Shown: one piece after another, positions 1 to 9,819 of the stretch | Position numbering within the stretch: the first letter of the stretch is position 1 | Layout of the letters: every line of letters starts with the position of its first letter | DNA from: CBDIHP01 sp965279195 | GTDB lineage: Bacteria; Planctomycetota; Planctomycetia; Isosphaerales; Isosphaeraceae | NCBI GenBank assembly: GCA_965279195.1 | Contig: CBDIHP010000032.1 | Span: 131,116 to 195,115 of the forward strand | Reading direction: 5' to 3' | DNA length: 64,000 bases | Program-made: the position numbers and the translations under genes | Notes under the pieces: generated by a model | The model's input: only the letters and a program-made list of their open reading frames with translations | Database searches by the model: none | Told to the model about the DNA's origin: nothing

Positions 1-3000
1 CGCCTCGTTCCGGTACTGGACCAGGGTGAGGATCGATCGGTAGGTCTCGGCATCGCCGGTGCCGGCGATCGTCAGCACGCCGCGTTTGGCGTCGAAGCTG
101 GCGGTGAAGTCGGGGAACTCCGCCAGTTCGACGCTGAGGACGTCCTCGCCGAGGACGTAGTTGTCGATCGAGAAGGTCGCACCGAGGAGGGTGCTGGAGT
201 CGGGTGAGGACAGGCTCGGCTCGGGCGAGACGGCGATCGGCGTGTCGTCGAGCGGGGCGGTGATCGAATGACGCCCGCTGAGGATCTCGGCGCCCGACAG
301 GAAGTTGAAGGAACCGACGATGACGCGGACGGTCGTCGTCGCCGTGGTGTTGCCCGAGGGGGCATCATCGGCGGTGACGATGATGTTGCGGACCCCCTGG
401 TTCTTGCCGAGCGTGCCAAAGGTCACCCTTCGGAGGGCCGCAGTGTAGGCGGCCGTGGTGCCGTTGCCGGTCAGGGTGAGGGTGCTCGACTCGGGATCCC
501 AGGAGCCCGAGATCCCGTCGCCCGAGGTGTAGCTCAGGACGTCCTGGCCGGGGAAGTAGGTGGCCTGGTCGATCGTGACCTTCGCGCTCGAGATCAGGTC
601 GTTTTCGGGGTCGCGGATGGTGATCCCGACGTCGATCGGCACGAGCTTGGGGGTCAAGGGGGCGAGTGAGGCGATGCCGCTCGGGATGAGCTGGGCGGGC
701 TGGTTCGTCGCGGCGATGTTCACGCCGAAGCGGGCCTGGCGCTCGTCGCCGAGGTCGCTGCCGATCGAGAACACCAGGGCCTTGAGCGGGCCGCGATCAT
801 TCGAGACGAACTGAATCTGTCGGATCAGGGCCTGGTAATCGGCGACGCTGGCGACGCCTTGGAGCGTGAGGATGCCGGCCTTGCCGTCGAAGCGGGTCGC
901 GATGCCGCCCTGATCGGACGTCAGCCCCTCGTTCCCGGTCGCGGGGACCGAGAGGAAGTCGAAGCCGGGCTTGAAGTTCTCGATCTTGATCGACGCGCCT
1001 TCGATCCAGTTCGAATCGGCGTTGCCGAGGCGGAGGTTCTTGAAGAACGTCGCCGGGCCGGATCCCTGGGTGTAGTCGAACGACTTGACCAGGTTCTCGG
1101 TGATCGACGCGTTCGTCGCCGCCGCCCCGCTGCCGCCGCTGCCCCCGGTATCCGGGTCGAGCTGCATCTGGAGCGGATTGACGATGAAGTTGATGGTCAC
1201 GGGCTCGGGGGCGAGGAGAAAGGCGCTGCTCGGCCGGCTGATGGCGACCTGGATCGGCGCGTCGCCCGAGTCGAGCAGGGGGGCGTACACGAGCCGGTTC
1301 AGCCAGTCCCGGACCTCCGCGACCGTGCCGGACAGGGCGACGTCGCCGGTCCCGATGCCGGTCGCGCCCGACGGCGCGGTGCCGCTGAAGTCGAATGTGC
1401 CGTAGCTGGAGGTCAGGTCGATCCGGACGTCCTTCTTCGCCTCGTACTCGGGGATCAATTCGCCCGCGCCGATGTTCGGGAGGATGTCATTCGCCTGGAA
1501 CGCATAACTCGAACCCGACTGCACCACGACCGGCGGTTTGCCCTCGCCGACAAGGTTGCCGAAGATGTTGAGCGAGAGGTTGGGAAGGATGATCGGCGGC
1601 GAGTACGCCGAGAGCACCGGCTGGTTACGGTCGACGACGTCCGTCCGGGTGTTGTCGCGAATGACCGCGTAAATGTAGATGGGAACACTGGAGTTGTTGA
1701 TCGGGGAGGCGAGCTCGTCGAGATTCGGGAGGACGACCTCGTCGGTATTGGGGTCGTACTTGACCGAAGTGATCAGCTCGCCGTCGTAATCGGCGTTGCC
1801 GGGCTGGGCGTAGAAGTCGATGACGGTGTCGGCCGGGTAGGACGTCGTTGCCTTGAACTTGACCCTGAGGTCGAGGTTGTCCGGGCTGACGAAGTTGATG
1901 TCGGAGAACGAGATCGTCGGGGCTGGGGCGAGTTCCGGCGTGTCGTTGGGAGGCGCCTCCCCCTCGCCCGGCAGGGTGTCGTCCTCGCGGAGGAAGGCCT
2001 GCGCGATCCGGCCCTTGGGGTCGTTCAGCGACGAGATGATCGTCGGCAAGGCCGAGGCGAGCGGCATGCCGCTGTCGTCGAAGAGCCTGAAGTCGAAGGT
2101 CTTGTCCGACCCGAACCGTGTGTTCAGCCAGATGCGGCCGTTGCCGTTGAGGTTGATCCGGACTTCGAACCGTTTGATGAAGATGATCGCGAAGCCCGGC
2201 GCAGGGGCATTGACGGAGAGGAACGAGTCGTTGGGGTTGTTCGGCCGGATCTGGAGGCTGACGCTGTACTCGTCGAGCTTGCGGTTCTTGATCGGGTTCG
2301 GCAGGAAGTTGGGCGTGTAGACGCCCATGCGGAGGCCGGCGTTGACGTTGCCGGAGGCGTCCATCGTGATGTCGACTTTGCCGCGGAAGATCCCGGCGAT
2401 CGGGTAGCTGACCTCGCCGAAGACGTGGACGCGGGCCAGGCCGTCCCAGGAGAGTTCGGCCGTGCCGTTCGAACCGGTGCCGAAGAGGCCGCCGAAGTAC
2501 TCCTGCCTGCCGGTGAGCCTCAGGCCGTTCCTGTCTGCGTAGATCCGGCCGGTGATCTTGCTGACCGCGACGAACCGCGACCCGACCTTGACCGTCGGCC
2601 CGATCGAGGCGGTGACGTTGCCGGTGAACTGGATCTGTTCCGGGTTGTCGAGGTTCTTCAGCTCGGCGTTGATGTCGGTGAGGTAGATGACCTTGGCGAT
2701 GGGGATGCCGGGCGTCGCGTGGAAGCTGACGTTGATCCGGCGCAACTGGCCGTTCTGGATGTCGAAGCTGCCGCCGACCTCGATGCCCCTCGGCAGCAGC
2801 AAGATGCCGCCGGCGGTGATGGACTGATTGCCCGCGTCGTCCTCGGTGAACCGGAAGAGGACGTTCTTGGCCCCGTACCGACCGAATGTGATCAGCGGGG
2901 CGCTGATCTCCAGGCCCTTCACCTGCACCTTGCCGGTGTCGGTGTTGATGAGGATCCCCTTGCCGGGCAAGGTCACCTCGGCCTGGATCTTCCCGGTGAG

Positions 3001-5031
3001 GTTGATCGCCACGCCGCCGGTGAACTGGAGGATGTTCGTGTCGGAGCTGTAGCGGATCCGCAGGCTGCGCGAGGTGAGCGTCAGCTTGGAGATCGTGATG
3101 GCGCCGTCGATCCGGACGTCGAGTGTCTTGAGGCTGCCGTCCTGGATCAGGATGCCGGGGGCGCGGAAGCTGCCCTCGCCGAGCGTGACGCCGAAGTTAT
3201 CGAGCACACGGCGTCCGCCCTGCGGGGCGGTCGAGAGGGCGACGGCGCCGTACATGCCGAACTCGGAGCGGTCGGCGTTGTAGCCGATGGTCAGATTCTT
3301 GACCTTCACTTCGAGGCTGGCGACCTTGAAGTCGGCGTTGACGCGGGCGGTCAGCTCCTTGAGCTGGCCGTTCTCGATGACCAGCCCGTTGCGCCCCTCG
3401 ACGCCGAGCGTCACGCCGAGGGTGTTGTCCCTGCCCAGGGCCTTGTAGGTGAGCGTGGCGTCGCCCGTGACCGTGTAGCGGCTGTTATCGCGCGAGTAGA
3501 CGAGCCGGAGGTTCTTTGTGGCGAAGGTGACCTTCGAGAACGTGAACTTGCTGGTGACGGCGGCGTCGAAGCTGTCGAGGTCGCCGTTGCGGATGATGAT
3601 GCCCTGGCTGGCCGGCTGGGTGCCGCTGGCCGCCTGGCCGAAGGCGAGCCGGACGTCGACCCCTTTGGCGGTGAGGCTCGTGTTGCCGCGCAGGGTGAAC
3701 GTCGAGGTGGCGTCGTCGTAGGCGCCCGCGATGAAGTTGGCCCCCACGTCGCCAAGGGCGTCGCCGGCCTTGAGCGTCACGCCGCCGATCTGGAAGTTCG
3801 CCCCGACGATGAACACCAGGCTCTTGAGCTGGCCGTCCACCAGGGTGAAGTTGGTGAGCGCGACCTGGACGACGTTATTCCGAAGCTTGAACGTCGCCCC
3901 GCCCTGGATGGACAGGGTCGAGGTGGCGTCGTTGTAGGTGGCACCGAGGTTCTGGACGTCGAGCTTCAGGCCGCCGATGGTGAAGCTGGAGTTGATCGAG
4001 AAGCCGAACGACTTGATCGCGCCGTTGGCGATGACCAGGCCAGGGGAGTTGGCACTCCCCAGGCCGATGTCCACGGTGTTGTTCTTGAAGGAGAACGATG
4101 CGGCGCCGGCGATCGTGTAGGTCGAGGTGCTTGCGGAGTAGGTGCCTCCGAGGCTCCTGGCGTTGACTGTGAGGCCGCCTAGCTTGATGGGCCCGGTGAC
4201 GGCGAAATTGACCGAAGCGAGGGCGCCGCTGGTCACGACGATGCCGGGTGTGGTGGCGTCGCCGAACTGGACGTTGACGGGGTTATTCTTGAGGTTGAAC
4301 GTCCGGCCGCCGTAGAACGAGGCCGACTGCGTCGCGGTGTCGACCTTGATCGAGAGCCCGCCCCCCCTGAACGAGAGGCCGCCGAGGTTGAGGTCGCCGT
4401 TCAAGGTCGGGATGGCGCCGTCGGTGCCGAACCCGAACCCGGCGGCGGAGACGATCGCCGAGGCGACGCCGGGCGCGCCGACGACCGTGCTCAGGTTGCC
4501 GAGCGCGGGGTAGGCGAGCTGGCTCGCCAGGCTGAGCGCGCCGCTGGATGTCAGGGCGATCCCGAAGTGGCCGTCGAGGCCGAGCTTGCCGCCGAGGGCG
4601 TCGATCGGGTTGGCCCCGTCGAAGACGATCCCGCTCGCCGACTGGAGTGCCGAAATTGAGAGGACTCCGGCCGAGGCCTGGAGCACCTGGGCCTTCGCAT
4701 TCGCGAAGATGTCCAGCTCGCCCCTGGGCGTGAAGGCTTCCTTCCCCGCGGTGAGGTCGATGTCGACGCCGCCGGGGAGCTGGAACACCGGCAGGAAGTC
4801 GCCGGCCGTGGGGATCTTGCCGACGGTCACCACATCCGTCGAACTGACCGTCGCTCCGTTATCGAGGAAGGTCCCGGTCGTGAAGAAACGCAGGCCGGCG
4901 ATGTCCTTCGCATCCAGCAACTGTCGGGTTTCGAGGGCTTCCAGACCCGGCCGACAGGACGAGACGCCGCGCCGACGGGCCCTCCGGGAGGGCGTCCGGG
5001 CGGGGCGGCGTTCCGAGGGATGAGAGGACAT
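1..5031 (-). CDS. Giant LEPR-motif surface protein, 3' end outside window
   Basis: The frame is open for 1677 codons from ATG at 5031 to the left edge, so the C-terminus is missing. The N-terminus is arginine-rich and carries LEALETRQLL (about residues 30-40), the planctomycete LEPR-XLL-like motif of large exported proteins. Residues about 244-690 hold roughly seven degenerate repeats of 68-77 residues built around FxLKNNxVxV, PGLVIxNGxLxS and FxIGGLxL, beta-rich and low in Cys. From about residue 1340 a second repeat type starts, with core PGQDVLSY...GSWDxxSxTLTLTG...YxAALRxVxF. It occurs at least three times, and the last copy is cut by the window edge. This second repeat is known from large bacterial adhesin-like proteins. 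The role is probably cell-surface or matrix; no catalytic motif was seen. The opposite strand has long open frames, but these lack any domain and are shadows. Confidence 0.85.
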   Translation of the reverse strand, partial: MSSHPSERRPARTPSRRARRRGVSSCRPGLEALETRQLLDAKDIAGLRFFTTGTFLDNGATVSSTDVVTVGKIPTAGDFLPVFQLPGGVDIDLTAGKEAFTPRGELDIFANAKAQVLQASAGVLSISALQSASGIVFDGANPIDALGGKLGLDGHFGIALTSSGALSLASQLAYPALGNLSTVVGAPGVASAIVSAAGFGFGTDGAIPTLNGDLNLGGLSFRGGGLSIKVDTATQSASFYGGRTFNLKNNPVNVQFGDATTPGIVVTSGALASVNFAVTGPIKLGGLTVNARSLGGTYSASTSTYTIAGAASFSFKNNTVDIGLGSANSPGLVIANGAIKSFGFSINSSFTIGGLKLDVQNLGATYNDATSTLSIQGGATFKLRNNVVQVALTNFTLVDGQLKSLVFIVGANFQIGGVTLKAGDALGDVGANFIAGAYDDATSTFTLRGNTSLTAKGVDVRLAFGQAASGTQPASQGIIIRNGDLDSFDAAVTSKFTFSKVTFATKNLRLVYSRDNSRYTVTGDATLTYKALGRDNTLGVTLGVEGRNGLVIENGQLKELTARVNADFKVASLEVKVKNLTIGYNADRSEFGMYGAVALSTAPQGGRRVLDNFGVTLGEGSFRAPGILIQDGSLKTLDVRIDGAITISKLTLTSRSLRIRYSSDTNILQFTGGVAINLTGKIQAEVTLPGKGILINTDTGKVQVKGLEISAPLITFGRYGAKNVLFRFTEDDAGNQSITAGGILLLPRGIEVGGSFDIQNGQLRRINVSFHATPGIPIAKVIYLTDINAELKNLDNPEQIQFTGNVTASIGPTVKVGSRFVAVSKITGRIYADRNGLRLTGRQEYFGGLFGTGSNGTAELSWDGLARVHVFGEVSYPIAGIFRGKVDITMDASGNVNAGLRMGVYTPNFLPNPIKNRKLDEYSVSLQIRPNNPNDSFLSVNAPAPGFAIIFIKRFEVRINLNGNGRIWLNTRFGSDKTFDFRLFDDSGMPLASALPTIISSLNDPKGRIAQAFLREDDTLPGEGEAPPNDTPELAPAPTISFSDINFVSPDNLDLRVKFKATTSYPADTVIDFYAQPGNADYDGELITSVKYDPNTDEVVLPNLDELASPINNSSVPIYIYAVIRDNTRTDVVDRNQPVLSAYSPPIILPNLSLNIFGNLVGEGKPPVVVQSGSSYAFQANDILPNIGAGELIPEYEAKKDVRIDLTSSYGTFDFSGTAPSGATGIGTGDVALSGTVAEVRDWLNRLVYAPLLDSGDAPIQVAISRPSSAFLLAPEPVTINFIVNPLQMQLDPDTGGSGGSGAAATNASITENLVKSFDYTQGSGPATFFKNLRLGNADSNWIEGASIKIENFKPGFDFLSVPATGNEGLTSDQGGIATRFDGKAGILTLQGVASVADYQALIRQIQFVSNDRGPLKALVFSIGSDLGDERQARFGVNIAATNQPAQLIPSGIASLAPLTPKLVPIDVGITIRDPENDLISSAKVTIDQATYFPGQDVLSYTSGDGISGSWDPESSTLTLTGNGTTAAYTAALRRVTFGTLGKNQGVRNIIVTADDAPSGNTTATTTVRVIVGSFNFLSGAEILSGRHSITAPLDDTPIAVSPEPSLSSPDSSTLLGATFSIDNYVLGEDVLSVELAEFPDFTASFDAKRGVLTIAGTGDAETYRSILTLVQYRNEA

Positions 5032-5379
5032 TGCGGGGCCTCAAGACTTGTCGAATGAAGATGTTTAGGAATGAGCAAGCAAATCGTTATACAGCGACGC
5101 GCGCACGGGAATCGGACGACCTCCGGTCGCGACGGTTCGGCGGATTCAGCGGCTTGTCTGGGTCGTGCGGGGGATGCGGATCAAGCGCGAAGCCGTGGTC
5201 GGGCGACGTTGCCCCGGGTCTCGTTTCGAGGTGGAGCCGCCGTCGTGGCGGGAGCGGGGCGACGCCCGGTGAGCCCGGGCGGATCATCCCCCACCCCGTA
5301 GTAATCAAGTCAATCCCGGAATGTTACAAAGCGGCTGGTTGTCCTCCGCGAATGGCGCTGTTCGACGGATTGCATGCAC
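5032..5379. other. Intergenic region between kinase and giant surface protein
   Basis: This 348-base gap separates two minus-strand genes. Short open frames exist but none has a recognisable product. On the minus strand a TATAAC hexamer lies about 50 bases before the surface-protein ATG, without a convincing -35 partner, so it is only a weak promoter candidate. No clear terminator for the kinase gene was seen. Confidence 0.4.
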
Positions 5380-7260
5380 TCACTTGGGCCTGGGGCCGCG
5401 TCCGGTCGCGACCTTGCGGGTCTCCCAGATGTCGAGGTCGCCGACCGTACCCGCTCGGTTCGACGCGAAGATGATCCTCGATCCGTCCGCCGAGATCGCC
5501 GGCGAGATGCCGATGCCGCCGGAGTTGACCGCGGGTCCGAGCGAGGCAGCCGGACGGAATTCCTCCTCCGTGTCGCCCCGACTGGTCACCCAGAGGAAGT
5601 CGCCCGGCAGGGCGCGGTCGAGGACGACGTGCCGCTGGTCGCCCGAGAGGTAGGGCAGGCGGATCGACCGGAGCTCCTCGGGCAGCCGCAGGGGCATGGG
5701 CTCGCCGAATTCCGCATCGATCCGGGGACGCCTCGCGATCACGGGGCCCATCGATCGGCCGGTGTAGACCAGAACCAGGCCGTCGGTCGAAAGCGACGGT
5801 CGCTGCTCGCCCGAGTCGGAATTGATCCCCGGCCCGAGGTTGCGTGGCGAGCCCCAGGGGGCATCGATCGAAGGTCGTCGGGACTCCCAGAGATCGGAAT
5901 TCCCCAGCGAGCCGGCGCGGTGGGAGACGAAGATCAGCAACTTGCCCCCGTCGGCCAGGGTCGGCTCTCCGTCGTGCTCGGGGCTATTCAGCACCTTCCC
6001 CATGTTGCGTGCTGGCTGGAACGTGTCCCCGAGCGTGGCCCGATGTGCCTCCCACAAGTCGGTCTGGCCGAGCCCTCCGGGCCTCCAGGAGTGGAACATG
6101 AGCGTGAGGCCGTCTTCCGACAGCGTTGGGCCGCCGTCATCCTGTTCGCTATTGACGCTGGCGCCGAGATTGACCGGTGCCGTCCATTCGGCCTGCGGCT
6201 CAGGTGCCGAGGCGGTCACCGCGGCGGGGGCGGCGACGGCCGGGCCCTGTCGCGGCCACCGAGCGAGGAGCAGACCGAGCAGGAGGATCGCCGCGGCCGC
6301 GGCCGCGGCTCGGTACCAGGAGCGTTGACGATGTCCCGAGGTGGAGGTGATTCGCTCGACGTCCGCCTTGACCTCGACGGCCTTCTGGTAGCGGAGTTCG
6401 GGCGAGTTCTTCAGGCTCCGCTCCACCACGCGATCGACCCTGGGGTCGACCTTCACGCAGCGCGACGGGGGCTGGAAGTCGGGGGCGGGCAGGTCCCCCG
6501 TGAGCATCTCGTAGAAGAGCACGCCGACGGAATAAATGTCCGAGCGATGATCCGAACTCGACGTCTGCTTGAACTGCTCGGGCGCCATGTACCGAGGCGT
6601 GCCCATCCGGGCGTGGGCCTCGGTGAGCGTGATGCGCTGCGGGTCGTCCATCACCTTCGCGAGCCCGAAGTCGACGAGCTTCGCGTTGCCGTCGAGGTCG
6701 ACGAGGATGTTCTCGGGCTTGATGTCGCGGTGGACGACGCCCCGGTCGTGGGCGTACTGGAGGGCGTCGCAGACCTGGGGGATGAGCCGCAAGGACTCGC
6801 GCGGCGAGAGCCGACCCTGTGCGAGCAATTCCCGCAGCGTCACCCCCTCGATGAGTTCCATGAGGATGTACAGATAGTCGGCGACCCGGCCGGAGTCGAA
6901 GACCCGCACGATGTGGGGGTGCTGGAGCTTCGCCAGCGCGGTGGCCTCGCGCTCGAACCGCTGGCAGAAGACCAGGTCCGACGACAGGCCGGGGGAGAGC
7001 ACCTTCAGCGCGCAGCGGCGGTCGATCGCGACCTGCACGGCCTCGAAGACGCTCCCCATGCCCCCCTGCCCGAGCAGGCCGACGATCCGGAGCTGCGGGA
7101 GGTGCCGTTCCAGGTCGTGGACCGTCGGCCCCGAAGCCGGCGACGCGTGCGGATGCGGGCTGGCCACGACCACCTTCAGCAGGCAAGTGGGGCAGAGGGC
7201 CTCGGGGGCTCCAGGAGGGATCATGCCCCCGCAACTGGGACAGACAGCGTTGTCCGACAT
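5380..7260 (-). CDS. Ser/Thr protein kinase with N-terminal zinc ribbon and C-terminal PD40 propeller
   Basis: 626 residues starting at MSDNAVCPSCGG; an upstream in-frame Met would add 17 uncharacteristic residues. Cys7, Cys10, Cys23 and Cys26 form a zinc ribbon. The Hanks-type kinase domain follows: glycine loop GQGGMG (64-69), catalytic Lys86, HRDIKPEN (177-184, base Asp179), DFG (197-199) and APE (227-229). One hydrophobic segment (WYRAAAAAAAILLLGLLLARW, about residue 330-350) should span the membrane. The external part contains repeated SxDGxxxxFxSxRxGxxGxxDLWE blocks, typical of PD40/TolB-like propellers. The gene lies 147 bases downstream of an ECF sigma gene on the same strand. ECF-kinase pairs are a known planctomycete arrangement. 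Inference: the propeller senses an external ligand and the kinase signals to the sigma factor. Confidence 0.93.
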   Translation of the reverse strand: MSDNAVCPSCGGMIPPGAPEALCPTCLLKVVVASPHPHASPASGPTVHDLERHLPQLRIVGLLGQGGMGSVFEAVQVAIDRRCALKVLSPGLSSDLVFCQRFEREATALAKLQHPHIVRVFDSGRVADYLYILMELIEGVTLRELLAQGRLSPRESLRLIPQVCDALQYAHDRGVVHRDIKPENILVDLDGNAKLVDFGLAKVMDDPQRITLTEAHARMGTPRYMAPEQFKQTSSSDHRSDIYSVGVLFYEMLTGDLPAPDFQPPSRCVKVDPRVDRVVERSLKNSPELRYQKAVEVKADVERITSTSGHRQRSWYRAAAAAAAILLLGLLLARWPRQGPAVAAPAAVTASAPEPQAEWTAPVNLGASVNSEQDDGGPTLSEDGLTLMFHSWRPGGLGQTDLWEAHRATLGDTFQPARNMGKVLNSPEHDGEPTLADGGKLLIFVSHRAGSLGNSDLWESRRPSIDAPWGSPRNLGPGINSDSGEQRPSLSTDGLVLVYTGRSMGPVIARRPRIDAEFGEPMPLRLPEELRSIRLPYLSGDQRHVVLDRALPGDFLWVTSRGDTEEEFRPAASLGPAVNSGGIGISPAISADGSRIIFASNRAGTVGDLDIWETRKVATGRGPRPK

Positions 7261-7407
7261 GTTCTGACCGTGCTTCCGATGGCCGGCGGGCCGCTCGCCC
7301 GCAACTCCCACTGCCTGCTAATAATCAGAATCGCGACAGATTGTTACGCGTGCTCATTCCGAATCGGACAGACAACCTTCATCGATTCCTGAGCATGGAT
7401 GCGAGGG

Positions 7408-8157
7408 TCAAGGGTCGAGGCTGAGGGCGTTGAGCAGGCTGACGAGCTCGACCTGGACATCCTCGCCGGGCCCGAGGGTTCGGGCGATCTCCTCGCGCAT
7501 CAGCTCGGAGAATCGCTTCTTGAGCCGGAAGACCGCGACTCGGACCGCCCCCTCGCTCATGCCGGTCGACTCGGCAACCCCCCGCCCGCTCTGATCGCCG
7601 GCGCCGGTCAGGAAGCCCTTGAGGGCCTCGAAGCGGTCGCCGCGACCGTTCAGCTCCCACTCCTCCCGCAGCCTCCCCAGCACCTGCTCGACGACCGAGA
7701 TCGCCCAGGAGTACTCGAAGGCCCGCTCGGGGGTCGCGGGGTCGGTCGGCTCGATGCTCAGCCGTCTCTCGGCGTCGATCGAGTCCAGCGGGATGACCCC
7801 GCGCGGGGGCTTCCGCTTGGCCGCGTTGTCGTAGCGATCGGCCCGGATCAGATATTGCCGGACGGCGACGATCAGGAAGTTCCGGAACCGCCCCCGGGAC
7901 TGGTCGGCCCTTGAGACGAGATTCGTCTCGATGAGCCAGGCGAAGAACGATTGCGTCAGGTCCTCCGCGCGTTCGATCGAGAGGCCCTTGCGCCTCAGGT
8001 AGCCGTACACCGGGAACCAGTAAATCCGGCAGAGGGCTTCCAGGGCGTTCCGAGAATCCTGCTGACCCCGCCCCGCGCTGAGCACGAGCGTCCAGGAGGT
8101 GTTCGCGAACTGCCCCGGCGGCGCGGGGATGTCGGAGGCGACGGGATTTTCCGACAT
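7408..8157 (-). CDS. ECF-type RNA polymerase sigma factor, planctomycete kinase-associated group
   Basis: 249 residues from MSENPVASDIP. A longer in-frame start exists at 8301, but the extra 48 residues look non-coding. The sigma-2 region reads ALCRIYWFPVYGYLRRKG then EDLTQSFFAWLIE. The sigma-4 helix-turn-helix is near GRGVAESTGMSEGAVRVAVFRLKKRF. The linker between the two regions is longer than in short ECFs. The gene precedes the kinase at 5380-7260 in the same direction, which suggests co-transcription and phosphorylation-based control in place of a classical anti-sigma factor; no anti-sigma gene is visible. Targets are unknown. Confidence 0.9.
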   Translation of the reverse strand: MSENPVASDIPAPPGQFANTSWTLVLSAGRGQQDSRNALEALCRIYWFPVYGYLRRKGLSIERAEDLTQSFFAWLIETNLVSRADQSRGRFRNFLIVAVRQYLIRADRYDNAAKRKPPRGVIPLDSIDAERRLSIEPTDPATPERAFEYSWAISVVEQVLGRLREEWELNGRGDRFEALKGFLTGAGDQSGRGVAESTGMSEGAVRVAVFRLKKRFSELMREEIARTLGPGEDVQVELVSLLNALSLDP

Positions 8158-8378
8158 GGCGACCGTGCCCGGGAGGCCGTTCAAGGACTCGGCAGAGTAT
8201 CCGCGTGGGGGGCGCCCGACGGTTCGCCGGCGGGGAGGAGTGCTGGACTCACCGATGGATTCGAGGTCACCCATCTTCAGAGCCAGCCCAGGGGCCGTCA
8301 ACCCCCCGAACAGACCGTAAGGAAAAGGCCCCGCAAAATGTTCAGATTAATCCTCAGAGTCGGACGGCAGGGGGGCGG

Positions 8379-9797
8379 TCAGGTGAGGATTTCCTTGATC
8401 ACCTTGGCCCCCTCGACGCCGGTGAGCTTGGCGTCGAGCCCCTGGAACTTGATGCTGAAGCTGTCGTGGTCGATGCCGAGTTGATGGAGCATCGTGGCGT
8501 GGAGGTCGTGGACGGTCGTGACCTTCTCGACCGCCGCGTAGCCCAGTTCATCCGAGGCGCCGTGGACGATCCCACCCCGGAAGCCGGCCCCGGCGACCCA
8601 GACCGACATCGCCTTGTTGTGGTGGTCGCGGCCGCTTCCCCCCTGGGACATCGGCGTGCGGCCGAACTCGCCCGCCCAGACGATGATCGTCTCGTCGAGC
8701 ATCCCCCGACGCTTGAGGTCGGTGATGAGCGCCATGCACGCCCGGTCGATCTCCTCGGCCTTGAGCGTGACACCTTCTTTGACCCCGCCGTGGTGGTCCC
8801 AGTCCTTGTGGTAGAGCTGGATGAACCGCACCCCGCGCTCGGCCAGCCGGCGGGCCAGCAGGCAATTCGAGGCGAACGAGCCGTCGCCCGGCTGGCAACC
8901 GTAGAGTTCCAGGGTCTTCGCGCTCTCGCCCTGCACGTCCATCAGTTCCGGCACGCTCGCCTGCATCTGGAAGGCCATCTCGTACTGCGCGATCCGCGTG
9001 GCGACCTCGGGGTCGTGGATCGTGGCGTCATACTGCTGGTTCAGGGCGTTGATCGCGCGGACGTCGGCACCTTGCTGATCGCGGTCGGTCCCGGACGGGT
9101 TGGCGAGGTACAGGACCGGATCGCCCTTGGCCCGGAGCTGGACGCCCTGGTACTTGCTCGGCAGGAACCCGCTGCTCCACTGCCGCGCGGCGATGGGCTG
9201 GTTCTGACCCCCGCGACCGAGCGAGGTCAGCACGACGAAGCCGGGCAGATCCTCGGCCTCGCTGCCGAGCCCGTAGGTCACCCACGATCCCATGCTCGGG
9301 CGGCCGGCGATCTGCGAGCCGGTATTCATGAACATGTGGGCGGGGTCGTGATTGATGGCGTCGGTGGTCATCGAGCGGATCAGGCAGATCTCGTCGATCA
9401 CCGAACCGATTTTCGGGAACAGCGAGCAGATCTCGATGTTCTCCTTGCCGAACGCCTTGAACGGCAGTTGCGGGCCGAAGCAGGTCAGCTTCTGACCCTG
9501 CAACTGGGCGAGCTGCTGGCCCCTGGTGAAGCTCTCGGGCATGGGTTTGCCGTGCATCTCGGCGAGCTTCGGCTTGGGGTCGAACGTCTCCAGGTGCGAC
9601 GGCCCGCCGGCCATCGTCAGCCAGATGACCCGCTTCGCCTTCCGCGGCAAGGGCAGCGCGCGGAGGACGCCCTGGCTCGCGTCGGCGGTGGACGTGAGCG
9701 AGCCGGCGAGCGAGGCGAGGGCGACGGAGCCGAGCCCCTGGGCGGACTTGCCGAGGAACGCGCGTCGGGTCTGCGGGGAGGCGGGCTGAGTCTTCAT
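8379..9797 (-). CDS. DUF1501 protein (sulfatase-like fold), downstream copy
   Basis: 472 residues starting at MKTQPASPQTRRAFLGKSAQG. A twin-arginine-like RRAFLG signal and a short hydrophobic run predict export. Family hallmarks are KRVIWLTMAGGPSHLETFDPKP near the N-terminus, INHDPAHMFMNTGSQIAGRPSMG in the middle and GEFGRTPMSQGGSGRDHH then VHDLHATMLHQLGIDH near the C-terminus. DUF1501 proteins have an alkaline-phosphatase/sulfatase-like fold, and their substrate is not established. This is the last gene of a three-gene operon, 22 bases after its tandem paralogue. Long stretches are nearly identical in DNA to that paralogue, so duplication is recent or homogenised. Confidence 0.93.
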   Translation of the reverse strand: MKTQPASPQTRRAFLGKSAQGLGSVALASLAGSLTSTADASQGVLRALPLPRKAKRVIWLTMAGGPSHLETFDPKPKLAEMHGKPMPESFTRGQQLAQLQGQKLTCFGPQLPFKAFGKENIEICSLFPKIGSVIDEICLIRSMTTDAINHDPAHMFMNTGSQIAGRPSMGSWVTYGLGSEAEDLPGFVVLTSLGRGGQNQPIAARQWSSGFLPSKYQGVQLRAKGDPVLYLANPSGTDRDQQGADVRAINALNQQYDATIHDPEVATRIAQYEMAFQMQASVPELMDVQGESAKTLELYGCQPGDGSFASNCLLARRLAERGVRFIQLYHKDWDHHGGVKEGVTLKAEEIDRACMALITDLKRRGMLDETIIVWAGEFGRTPMSQGGSGRDHHNKAMSVWVAGAGFRGGIVHGASDELGYAAVEKVTTVHDLHATMLHQLGIDHDSFSIKFQGLDAKLTGVEGAKVIKEILT

Positions 9798-9819
9798 ATT
9801 GGGTCCGATCGTTCGCGAA

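Noticed and set aside
859..4182. 1107-codon open frame on the plus strand
   Set aside because: It lies opposite the giant surface protein, has only Asp/Val/Arg/Gly-rich sequence with no domain, and arises from GC-rich codon use on the minus strand.
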